Assembly (NCBI GenBank): GCA_017451975.1
Contig: JAFTNI010000044.1
Span: 1-7,403 of the forward strand
Direction of reading: 5' to 3'
Source of the DNA: Clostridia bacterium
Lineage (GTDB): Bacteria; Bacillota; Clostridia; Oscillospirales; CAG-272
DNA: 7,403 nucleotides
The notes beneath the pieces are model-generated. The model was not told the DNA's origin. It made no database searches and worked only from the letters and a program-made list of their open reading frames with translations. Positions within the stretch are counted from its first letter, which is position 1. Each line of letters opens with the position of its first letter. The translations under genes were made by a program, and so were the position numbers. This document shows, one piece after another, positions 1-6,089 of the stretch.

Positions 1-1
1 C

Positions 2-403
2 CCCGATTACTCCGCGCAGGAAACAGAAAAGGACGCCGAGAAAATAGAAGGCGAAACGCCCGATAGTGAACCCGTCGACGGCGGAAAGCTCAATATTATC
101 TATAGCCCCGAGGTAATGGTCAGCCTTTCTTCGGGAAGAGCATCATTGCTTATAGGCAACCTTGCAAAATCACAGCACAACATTGTTGCAGAAATAGATA
201 TTCAAGGCGAAATCATATTGCAAACGGGGGCAATTCTCCCCGGCTACAGAATAGTCGATGTCGAAATTCTCGCAAATGCAAAAGAGATGCTTCGCAAGGG
301 CGTATATAACGGCACAATAAGGCTTTATATGTACGATAAGGAAACAAACGAAAGAGAAATGCTTTCTTCCGAAATAGAGGCTGAAATAAAAGTGGTTGAA
401 TGA
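2..403 (+). CDS. Extracytoplasmic beta-rich protein, C-terminal part (left end cut off)
   Basis: The reading frame is open from the first bases of the window to a TGA, giving 133 residues of a protein whose start lies outside. The first ~28 residues are acidic, polar and low in complexity (many E, D, K, P), like a linker. From about residue 29 there is a beta-rich domain with alternating hydrophobic strands, containing QTGAILPG (74-81) and a G-x-Y-x-G turn followed by YDKET (100-115). I recall this type of domain from small Firmicutes surface proteins, but cannot name a family. The next gene has a matching motif (ETGILRPG) and is membrane-anchored, so a location outside the cytoplasm is inferred. 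An internal ATG at 116 exists, but coding sequence clearly continues upstream of it. The gene is tightly spaced with the next one, so the two are probably cotranscribed. Confidence 0.8.
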   Translation, partial: PDYSAQETEKDAEKIEGETPDSEPVDGGKLNIIYSPEVMVSLSSGRASLLIGNLAKSQHNIVAEIDIQGEIILQTGAILPGYRIVDVEILANAKEMLRKGVYNGTIRLYMYDKETNEREMLSSEIEAEIKVVE

Positions 404-411
404 GGCGTACA

Positions 412-918
412 ATGGCGAAAAAGAGAAACGAAAAGATGCCGCTTATGCTTGCTCTGCTCATCTGCTTTGCCAGCATAGCGGCAATGGTTACAGCACTTTT
501 AATACCGAAAACGCCCGTTGCGGGCGAATTTACCCCACCCGGGTTTGACGTAAAAGCGATATACGGCACGCCCGATGTACCAAAGGAGCTCGGCTACATA
601 GAGCCTTACGCCGAAGGAATGACGTTTCGCGCAGGCTTTTGCGGTAAGCTTAACATAAGCCAAGGCAAAGCAGACGTTTACTTCACCAATAAAGCCGAAA
701 ACGAAGTATGGCTAATGCTCCGCATTACAAGCGAAAGCGGCGAGGTTTTGGCGGAAACGGGCATTCTGCGCCCCGGCGAATACGTAAAAACAGTAAGCTT
801 CGATAAGCTCCCGAAAAACGGCGAAAAGGTCATTTACAGGGTTATGGCATACGAGCCGCAAACCTATTACAGCATGGGTTACTTCAAGCTTTCTACGGTA
901 GCAAACGTAAACGAATAA
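412..918 (+). CDS. Membrane-anchored extracytoplasmic beta-rich protein
   Basis: A protein of 168 residues with a short basic N-terminus (MAKKRNEK), one hydrophobic segment at about 10-31 with no lipobox cysteine in a clear position, then an outside domain. It is therefore likely a signal-anchor protein. The outside domain has alternating strands with KADVYFTN (86-93), VWLMLRI (99-105), ETGILRPGEYV (115-125) and VMAYEP (144-149). The ETGILRPG stretch matches QTGAILPG in the preceding protein, so the two are probably diverged copies of one fold or partners in one surface structure. I chose the ATG at 412 because GAGG at 402-405 lies six bases upstream. An in-frame ATG at 400 overlaps the previous stop codon but has no good binding site. 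The function is unknown; a role in a surface or secretion-linked complex is a guess from the anchor alone. Confidence 0.82.
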   Translation: MAKKRNEKMPLMLALLICFASIAAMVTALLIPKTPVAGEFTPPGFDVKAIYGTPDVPKELGYIEPYAEGMTFRAGFCGKLNISQGKADVYFTNKAENEVWLMLRITSESGEVLAETGILRPGEYVKTVSFDKLPKNGEKVIYRVMAYEPQTYYSMGYFKLSTVANVNE

Positions 919-923
919 ATCTC

Positions 924-965
924 AAGCCCGAGCTCGGCTATAAAACCGAACTCGGGCTTTGTTTT
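924..965 (+). terminator. Intrinsic terminator closing the surface-protein operon
   Basis: Arms 924-937 and 946-959 pair at 13 of 14 positions (one mismatch, C933/A950) around an 8-base loop. TTGTTTT follows on the plus strand. It begins five bases after the stop codon of the membrane-anchored gene. Read from the minus strand the stem is followed by GAGATTTATT, a poorer T tract, so it may act only weakly for the converging hydrolase gene. Confidence 0.85.
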
Positions 966-991
966 CACTCTGCTCCGATTCTTAAATCAGA

Positions 992-2491
992 TTATACAAC
1001 TATAAAAGCACATTCACCGGGGGCAAGTTCTATTTTTCCCACCACTGTTTTACCTGTAAGCTCGGGCAGCTCGTCATCAGCAGCCAAAACGAGTTCTTTG
1101 CCGTTCAGGCACATAGTGCGGCTGCGCATACCGTTCTTTCCGCTTAAAACGTATGCCTCTGCATTGCCTTCAAATTCCACAACCGTATTTTCTGTCCACG
1201 AATTGTTGATTGCAAGGTAAACGTATCCGTTTTTACCGTCTTTGCGGGAATGGCAGTAAATATGCGCTCCCTCTGCGTTCTGCTCGGGCTGTGCATAGCA
1301 GGTTTTGCCCATAAGCTTATTCCAAAGCAAAACCGCAAAGTAATTCGGGCGGGGCTCGAACGTGCCGTGCTTGAGATAACCGTAATCGGAAGAAGCCAGG
1401 GTGTTATGGAAAATAATACCCGAGGTTATCGTCGAAAATTCGCCGAGCTCGTTGAGCGTTCTGGGAACGTCTGCATAGGTAGATGCCCATGTGTTACCTC
1501 CGCATCCTGCATCACCCGATTCGGTAACCCACATTTGTCCACCCGGTACGTATTTATCGCGCTTTGAGGTGTACTGGCGTGCGCAATGGCCTGCAATGCC
1601 AAGGTAGCGCTCGCTCAGAATAGCCTCGTAAGGCCAATGACCGCCCATAGCAGCACCGCGTTCCGAAACACCGTTGTAATAGTGGTAGCTGAAAACGTCC
1701 ATTTCAGATTTGTATTCACCCAAAAGCTCTTCTGTGGTTACCATCTTAAAGCCTGCCGCCATACCGCCGCCCGCTCCGTCGTTGCCCATACCGAACATAT
1801 CTATATCGCCAACCGTACACGGCCCCACGAAAAGGCATTCGGGGTAATTTTCCTTGAGCCATACGCCGAACAAGTCGTGGTCACGCGCGTGGTCCTCGGG
1901 CGTGTAGCCTTTCGGAAGCCCCGAGAGAGCTATCAGGTTAGGCTCGTTCGTAAATTCAGCAGCCGAAATCGGCACACCGTACTCTTTCGAAGTTCTGAAA
2001 AGCAGCTCTGCCTGTTCAAAAGGCATCGGCTCATCTGCGGCATGAATACCGGGGCAGTTTGCAATCGATACCAGCAATTTGCCGTCAACAGCCTTCACGA
2101 AATCGAGCAAATTAAGCCACTGCTCTTTTGTAAGGACGTTTTGGAAGCCTTCGGGGGCTTTGCCGTTACATTTCCCTTCAAAATCGTAATATGTCTTGTT
2201 CGCCCACGTTCCCGAAACGCGAACCCAAGCCGTGCCAAGCTCCTTGGCAAGCTTTATAAGCCTGGGATTTTTAGTGTCTATAGGCTCATACCACTGCTGA
2301 AGGTTGCCCATATTCGACCAATCCTTAATAACGGGGAATTCCTCTGTTCCGTCTATCTGCGCCTCGGTATACGCCTTCCAGAACGTTCCGCCCGTAACCT
2401 CTGTCATCTCAACGTTGTATGAAACCAAGCGTTCATCAACTTCGCGCAGAGGATTTAATTTGCTTGAATCTAAAATTACAAAACGTGCCAT
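992..2491 (-). CDS. Glycoside hydrolase, GH79-like (heparanase/beta-glucuronidase family)
   Basis: A protein of 499 residues, close to the usual size of single-domain family members. It reads as a TIM barrel followed by a C-terminal beta-sandwich. The likely acid/base is Glu183 in TNEPN, at a position typical of clan GH-A. HYY (270-272) resembles the HHYY of human heparanase. The likely nucleophile is Glu324 in WVTESG, followed by a Gly/Cys/Asn turn. The PNYF...LLWNKLMG stretch (382-395), LNGKEL (462-467) and the ending PGECAFIVV also follow heparanase in order. The family retains beta-glucuronides or related uronic-acid glycans; the exact substrate cannot be read here. No signal peptide is visible, so it would act in the cytoplasm on imported oligosaccharides or glycosides. 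The start is the ATG at 2491, served by AAGGAG; an upstream in-frame TTG at 2509 would place that site inside the gene. It is transcribed alone. Clan GH-A is fairly sure, GH79 less so. Confidence 0.78.
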   Translation of the reverse strand: MARFVILDSSKLNPLREVDERLVSYNVEMTEVTGGTFWKAYTEAQIDGTEEFPVIKDWSNMGNLQQWYEPIDTKNPRLIKLAKELGTAWVRVSGTWANKTYYDFEGKCNGKAPEGFQNVLTKEQWLNLLDFVKAVDGKLLVSIANCPGIHAADEPMPFEQAELLFRTSKEYGVPISAAEFTNEPNLIALSGLPKGYTPEDHARDHDLFGVWLKENYPECLFVGPCTVGDIDMFGMGNDGAGGGMAAGFKMVTTEELLGEYKSEMDVFSYHYYNGVSERGAAMGGHWPYEAILSERYLGIAGHCARQYTSKRDKYVPGGQMWVTESGDAGCGGNTWASTYADVPRTLNELGEFSTITSGIIFHNTLASSDYGYLKHGTFEPRPNYFAVLLWNKLMGKTCYAQPEQNAEGAHIYCHSRKDGKNGYVYLAINNSWTENTVVEFEGNAEAYVLSGKNGMRSRTMCLNGKELVLAADDELPELTGKTVVGKIELAPGECAFIVV

Positions 2492-2499
2492 ATTATTTT

Positions 2500-2505
2500 C
2501 TCCTT
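2500..2505 (-). promoter_or_regulatory. Ribosome binding site fixing the hydrolase start
   Basis: AAGGAG on the minus strand lies eight bases before the ATG at 2491. It excludes the longer form that would begin with TTG at 2509, because the site would then fall inside the coding sequence. Confidence 0.85.
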
Positions 2506-2529
2506 GCAAATATATTTATGAATGAATTA

Positions 2530-2558
2530 ATTATAATATAAACAACGCGGCTTTTCAA
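2530..2558 (-). promoter_or_regulatory. Sigma-A promoter of the hydrolase gene
   Basis: On the minus strand there is a TTGAAA -35 (2558-2553), a 17-base spacer and a perfect TATAAT -10 (2535-2530). The expected transcript start is near 2523, giving a leader of about 30 bases that contains the AAGGAG site. No clear sugar-repressor or cre-type operator is seen next to it. Confidence 0.8.
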
Positions 2559-2590
2559 GCGTCCGCGCGCGTTTTTTGAAACACATTGTA

Positions 2591-2619
2591 TTGACTCACT
2601 CGCTTATATGATGTATAAT
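2591..2619 (+). promoter_or_regulatory. Sigma-A promoter of the macro-domain gene
   Basis: TTGACT (2591-2596), a 17-base spacer and TATAAT (2614-2619) form a near-consensus housekeeping promoter. The transcript would begin around 2626, and GGAGG at 2641-2645 sits six bases before the ATG at 2652. It is divergent from the hydrolase promoter, with 32 bases between the two -35 boxes. Those bases include a short CG-alternating tract (2564-2571). Confidence 0.85.
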
Positions 2620-2651
2620 ATTTACATAACATCAGAATCCGGAGGAAATTT

Positions 2652-3677
2652 ATGCCGCTGCAAATAGTGCGAAACGATATTACAAAAATGCGCGTAGACG
2701 CAATTGTAAACACAACGAACGAAGAAATGGTGGGCTACAGCGGTGTAGACCTCGCCGTTCATACCGTGGCGGGAAAGGGGCTCGACGAAGAATGCCGTGC
2801 GCTTGCCCCCCTGGGGCTTGGCGAAGCCAAAATTTCGGGCGCTTATAACCTTCCCTGCCGCTACGTCATTCATACGTCGGGCCCCATCTGGCACGGTGGG
2901 CTTCTAGGCGAAAGCATTATTCTGCGCTCCTGCTATATTGAAGCACTGAAGCTCGCGGTAAAATATAATTGCCGCACTGTCGCCTTCCCTCTCATAAGCT
3001 CGGGCACATACGGCTACCCCAAAGACCAGGTGCTGAAATTTGCCGTGCAAACAATAACAGATTTTTTGAACGATAACGAGCTTACGGTATACCTTTGCGT
3101 TTTCGATAAAGAATCGTATACGTTCAGCCAAAGCCTTTACGACAACATAAAATCGTTTATCGACGACGAATATGCGCTTGAATACGATGAGTATTGCGCC
3201 GAAAAGCTTGAAGCGGAAGCCTCTTTCTTCCCCCTGTCCGAAAGGCTTTCCGATGCTATCGAAGCACCCATTGCCGTAAAAGAAACATACGGCGGCGCGG
3301 AAAGACTGTCTTTATACGAATATATGTCGCAGATGGACAAAAGCTTTCAGGAAATGCTTTTTGATTTCATCGACAAAAGCGGAATGAGCGACGTTGAATG
3401 CTATAAAAAGGCAAACGTGGATAAACGCACGTTTTCTAAAATCAAAAGCAATAAAGGCTACAAGCCCTCTAAGCAGACGGTTATCGCTTTTGCAATTTCC
3501 TTGCAGCTCGATATTGACGAAACACAGGCTTTGCTTGCCACCGTCGGTTTTACTCTGTCGCGCAGCAACGTATTCGACAAAATAATCCGATATTTTATCT
3601 ACAATAAAAACTACAATATTTTTGAAATAAACGAAGCTTTGTTTGAATTTGATCAGGTTTTGCTCGGAACTTTTTAA
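2652..3677 (+). CDS. Macro-domain protein with C-terminal HTH-like helical domain
   Basis: A protein of 341 residues. Residues 1-165 form a macro domain, the fold that binds ADP-ribose and in many members removes it from proteins or deacetylates O-acetyl-ADP-ribose. Visible motifs are VDAIVN (15-20), GVDLAVH (31-37) with the Asp often needed for hydrolysis, YNLPCRYVIHTSGP (65-78) and PLISSGTYGYP (113-123), the phosphate loop. The usual Gly-rich turn before GVD reads GYS here and VNAAN reads VNTTN, so activity may differ. After an acidic linker (170-215), residues 220-341 form a helical domain. Its 245-300 segment looks like an XRE-type helix-turn-helix (KRTFSKIKSNKGYKPS). This tail commonly follows macro domains in Firmicutes, as I recall. 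The strong GGAGG and the dedicated promoter support the start. It leads the cluster with the vWA and ADP-ribosylglycohydrolase genes. Cytoplasmic; whether it is an enzyme or an ADP-ribose-sensing regulator is open. Confidence 0.88.
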   Translation: MPLQIVRNDITKMRVDAIVNTTNEEMVGYSGVDLAVHTVAGKGLDEECRALAPLGLGEAKISGAYNLPCRYVIHTSGPIWHGGLLGESIILRSCYIEALKLAVKYNCRTVAFPLISSGTYGYPKDQVLKFAVQTITDFLNDNELTVYLCVFDKESYTFSQSLYDNIKSFIDDEYALEYDEYCAEKLEAEASFFPLSERLSDAIEAPIAVKETYGGAERLSLYEYMSQMDKSFQEMLFDFIDKSGMSDVECYKKANVDKRTFSKIKSNKGYKPSKQTVIAFAISLQLDIDETQALLATVGFTLSRSNVFDKIIRYFIYNKNYNIFEINEALFEFDQVLLGTF

Positions 3678-3697
3678 AAGTCCCCCGTCAAGCGACC

Positions 3698-3754
3698 AAA
3701 CCTCCTTTTGAAAGTGCTATAATAAAGGCACAAAACAAAAGGAGGTTTTTTTTT
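3698..3754 (+). terminator. 13-bp inverted repeat plus T9: terminator or attenuator spanning the vWA gene start
   Basis: The left arm 3698-3710 (AAACCTCCTTTTG) and right arm 3736-3748 are perfect complements over 13 bases. Inside them, GTGC (3714-3717) pairs with GCAC (3728-3731). Nine T's (3746-3754) follow directly and run up to the ATG at 3755. For transcripts reading through from the macro-domain gene this has the shape of an intrinsic terminator, and it also buries GGAGG, the ribosome binding site of the vWA gene, in the right arm. The loop region contains a -10 box, so a transcript starting there would lack the left arm and leave the site free. Confidence 0.7.
3715..3723 (+). promoter_or_regulatory. 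Extended -10 promoter inside the inverted repeat, for the vWA gene
   Basis: TGCTATAAT is a perfect extended -10 (TGN plus TATAAT). No good -35 is seen 16-18 bases upstream, which is common for extended -10 promoters. The expected start is near 3730, downstream of the left repeat arm and upstream of the right arm, giving a leader of about 25 bases. A GTGC...GCAC dyad surrounds the -10 and could be an operator. Confidence 0.6.
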
Positions 3755-4387
3755 ATGAAAAACAATATTACAGAACTCGTATTTATTCTTGACAGAAGCG
3801 GCTCTATGGCAGGCTTTGAAGCAGACACTATAGGCGGATTTAACGCAACCGTTGAAAAGCAAAGGCAGGAAGAAGGAAAGGTTTATGTTTCCACAGTTCT
3901 TTTCGATAACGTAAGCGAGGTTATTCACGACCGCGTGGATATAAACGAAATAAAGCCTATGACACGCAAGGATTACAACGTGCGCGGATGCACCGCCCTG
4001 CTGGATGCCATAGGCGGAGCAATACATCACATCGGTAACATACACAAATATGCGCGCCCCGAGGATGTGCCCGAGCACACGGTGTTCGTTATCACGACCG
4101 ACGGCATGGAAAATGCAAGCCGCCGTTATTCAAGCGATGAGATCAAATCGAAAATCAAACGCCAAACGGAAAAGTACGGCTGGGAGTTTATTTTCCTTGC
4201 CGCTAACATAGACGCGGTAGAAACAGCCGAAAATATAGGAATACGCCGCGAACGCGCCGCAAATTACTGCCAAACAAGCGAAGGCGTGGAAAGAAGCTAC
4301 CGCGCCATGAGTGAGGCGATAACGAGCGTGAGAAATAACCGTGCCGACAAAATGAACCTTGAAAAATACCTTGAGGAGGACGAATAA
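3755..4387 (+). CDS. Single-domain von Willebrand factor A (vWA) protein
   Basis: A protein of 210 residues, almost all one vWA domain, a Rossmann-like fold that binds protein partners through a divalent metal. The metal-site residues are intact: DRSGS (Asp13, Ser15, Ser17), Thr80 in GCTALLDAIG and Asp116 in TTDGMENAS. No signal peptide or membrane segment is seen, so it is cytoplasmic, unlike adhesin-type vWA proteins. It resembles the small vWA proteins that accompany stress-response and TerY-like systems, and is very conserved in style. GGAGG at 3741-3745 lies nine bases (all T) before the ATG. The stop shares a base with the next ATG (TAATG), so it is coupled to the ADP-ribosylglycohydrolase. 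I infer that it presents or scaffolds substrates for the flanking ADP-ribose enzymes. The vWA assignment is near certain; the role is not. Confidence 0.9.
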   Translation: MKNNITELVFILDRSGSMAGFEADTIGGFNATVEKQRQEEGKVYVSTVLFDNVSEVIHDRVDINEIKPMTRKDYNVRGCTALLDAIGGAIHHIGNIHKYARPEDVPEHTVFVITTDGMENASRRYSSDEIKSKIKRQTEKYGWEFIFLAANIDAVETAENIGIRRERAANYCQTSEGVERSYRAMSEAITSVRNNRADKMNLEKYLEEDE

Positions 4388-5334
4388 TGAATTCCGCCAT
4401 CAATAAAATAAAAGCCGTGGTTCTCGGCCACGCCATAGGCGACGCGCTCGGCGTTCCCGTTGAGTTCAATTCTCGCGAAAGCCTTAAAAAGCGCCCCGTG
4501 AAAAATATGCGCGAATATGGAACGTACGACGTTCCCGCAGGCGCTTGGTCTGACGACACAAGTATGTCACTCGCCGCGCTCGATGCCATTGCAGACGGCA
4601 GCGTGAACTTCGATGCCGTTATGGTTGGCTTTGGCGAGTGGTATTACAAAGATAAATACACCCCGACAGAAAAGATGTTCGACGTTGGAAACACTTGCGC
4701 CCAAGCCATAAACAACTATTTTCTCGGCAAAAAGTCCATAGAAGAATGCGGTCTTACAGCGGGCAATTCCAACGGCAACGGCTCTCTTATGAGAATACAT
4801 CCCTTTTCTTTGATGGCTTATTACGTCGATGGAATGAGAAATGAATTTGAGCCGTTTATAGAAAAAGCCTCGGCGCTTACGCACGCTCACGAGCGCGCAA
4901 AGCTCGCTTGCAAAATATACACGCTTATTCTTTTCGCCCTTCTCGATAACCCCTGTAAAGATTCAATAAAGCTTGCATTGTGCAAATCTTCCGCGCACTA
5001 TGAGATCTCGCGCGAATACAGCGCCTATAAGCGCATTTTCGCCCCCGACTTCGATAAGCTCCCAGAAAGCGAAATAAAAAGCACAGGCTACGTTGTAGAC
5101 ACTCTGGAGGCCGCGCTCTGGTGCTTGCTTACAACGGAAAGCTATAAAGAATGCGTACTTAAAGCGGTAAACCTCGGCGACGATACAGATACCGTAGGTG
5201 CTATAGCAGGCGGGCTTGCAGGTGCACTGTACGGTTATGACGCCCTGCCGAAGAAGTGGCTTGAAACACTTATCAAGCGCGAATATATTGAAAAAATGTG
5301 TGTGCGCGCAGAAAACGCGTGGTGCGGGAAATAG
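4387..5334 (+). CDS. ADP-ribosylglycohydrolase (DraG/ARH family)
   Basis: A protein of 315 residues, the usual length for this all-helical family, which removes ADP-ribose from modified amino acids or nucleic-acid ends using two magnesium ions. Family motifs appear in order: GDALGVPVEF (18-27), WSDDTSMSLA (54-63, metal ligands Asp56, Asp57, Thr58), GNGSLMRI (130-137), THAHERA (165-171) and NLGDDTDTVGAIAGG (262-276, metal ligands Asp265, Asp266, Asp268 region). All key acidic residues are present, so it should be active. The start codon overlaps the vWA stop by one base, with GGAGG at 4375-4379 inside the vWA gene, so translation is coupled. It ends just before a strong terminator. The target (Arg, Ser, acetyl-ester or nucleotide) cannot be told from the sequence. 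It is the second potential ADP-ribose remover in the cluster; no ADP-ribosyltransferase is in the window. Confidence 0.92.
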   Translation: MNSAINKIKAVVLGHAIGDALGVPVEFNSRESLKKRPVKNMREYGTYDVPAGAWSDDTSMSLAALDAIADGSVNFDAVMVGFGEWYYKDKYTPTEKMFDVGNTCAQAINNYFLGKKSIEECGLTAGNSNGNGSLMRIHPFSLMAYYVDGMRNEFEPFIEKASALTHAHERAKLACKIYTLILFALLDNPCKDSIKLALCKSSAHYEISREYSAYKRIFAPDFDKLPESEIKSTGYVVDTLEAALWCLLTTESYKECVLKAVNLGDDTDTVGAIAGGLAGALYGYDALPKKWLETLIKREYIEKMCVRAENAWCGK

Positions 5335-5340
5335 AATACA

Positions 5341-5385
5341 AAAGCGATAACCGCAAGCCACGGTTATCGCTTTCCTGTTTTTGTG
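5341..5385. terminator. Bidirectional intrinsic terminator between converging operons
   Basis: Arms 5341-5353 and 5361-5373 are perfectly complementary over 13 bases with a 7-base loop. On the plus strand CCTGTTTTTG follows, ending the ADP-ribose cluster. On the minus strand the stem is followed by TTTTGTATTC after the TPR-like gene stop at 5403. Both converging operons can thus end here. Confidence 0.85.
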
Positions 5386-5402
5386 TTGCAAATTATTTAA
5401 AA

Positions 5403-6068
5403 TTAATCGAACCTTACTTTTGGGTTGAGAACTACGGGTGAATTCCACGTTATGCCCTTTTCCGCAAGGTAATCGGTTTTAAGGCTCCATACGTGATGGC
5501 AAGAACCAAAGCCGCGATATTCACGGTTCTTTTCGATTTTCTCGTCTACCTCGTCGATAACGGCAAGGTATTCCTTTGTCATTTCCACGGGGTCGTGCTT
5601 CAGGTTTCTGCGCCTTTTCATAACGGTATCGAAAACATCGTCAACAATATCTTCCGAAAGAAACACGAGAGCCTGCTTTCTGATATCCTCGCAATCATCA
5701 TCAACATAATAATTGCGCGCCTTCAGGGCGTTGTATATCATTCCGCTGCTATCCTTTATCTCCTCGCCATACGTTGCGTAGAGCTTGGCAGCAAGCTCTA
5801 TTGCCCTTTTGTAATAGCTCACCGATACTGCAAACCTGCCGAGTCGGTCGTAGGCTTCGGCAAGGTAACGCATAATCGCCGCGCTATCAAGCAGTGTTAC
5901 CTTATCATAAGGTTCTTCAGTGGCGAGCTGAGCCTCTACAATTTCATTTGTTTCCGCAAGATACGGCACAGCCCTGTAGGTCAGCTCATAGGCATCATAA
6001 TCTCCGTTTTTCTCAATCAGCTCAAAAAGCTCCGTGAGCCTTTCGGCTCTTTCCTTGCTATACGGCAT
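5403..6068 (-). CDS. TPR-like helical protein of unknown function
   Basis: A protein of 221 residues, predicted mostly helical, with no signal peptide. Residues 61-95 fit a tetratricopeptide repeat (LAEAYDRLGRFAVSVSYYKRA has the small and aromatic residues at the expected places). Flanking helices may be degenerate repeats. The C-terminal part is different: after a charged helix (150-185) comes GFGSCHHVW (186-194), then GITWNSP and a final NPKVRFD, a pattern that looks conserved rather than random and includes Cys-His-His. I have a vague memory of similar endings in Firmicutes TPR-like proteins but cannot name the family. AAGGAG (6083-6078) lies nine bases before the ATG. It is the last gene of the minus-strand operon, with about 21 bases separating it from the gene before. 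A role as a cytoplasmic protein-interaction adaptor is inferred only from the repeat. Confidence 0.8.
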   Translation of the reverse strand: MPYSKERAERLTELFELIEKNGDYDAYELTYRAVPYLAETNEIVEAQLATEEPYDKVTLLDSAAIMRYLAEAYDRLGRFAVSVSYYKRAIELAAKLYATYGEEIKDSSGMIYNALKARNYYVDDDCEDIRKQALVFLSEDIVDDVFDTVMKRRRNLKHDPVEMTKEYLAVIDEVDEKIEKNREYRGFGSCHHVWSLKTDYLAEKGITWNSPVVLNPKVRFD

Positions 6069-6089
6069 ACTTTCACGCTCCTTTGCCTT

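Noticed and set aside
1586..2422. Open frame of 278 codons on the plus strand, antisense to the hydrolase
   Set aside because: It is a shadow of a well-supported glycoside hydrolase with catalytic motifs on the other strand. Its translation is rich in Arg, Cys and His and shows no domain.
2492..2509. Longer hydrolase start at TTG 2509
   Set aside because: The AAGGAG site would then lie within the coding region, and no binding site precedes the TTG.
2544..2577. CGCG inverted repeat followed by T6 as a plus-strand terminator
   Set aside because: The stem is only about six pairs with a long loop, and no plus-strand gene ends upstream of it.
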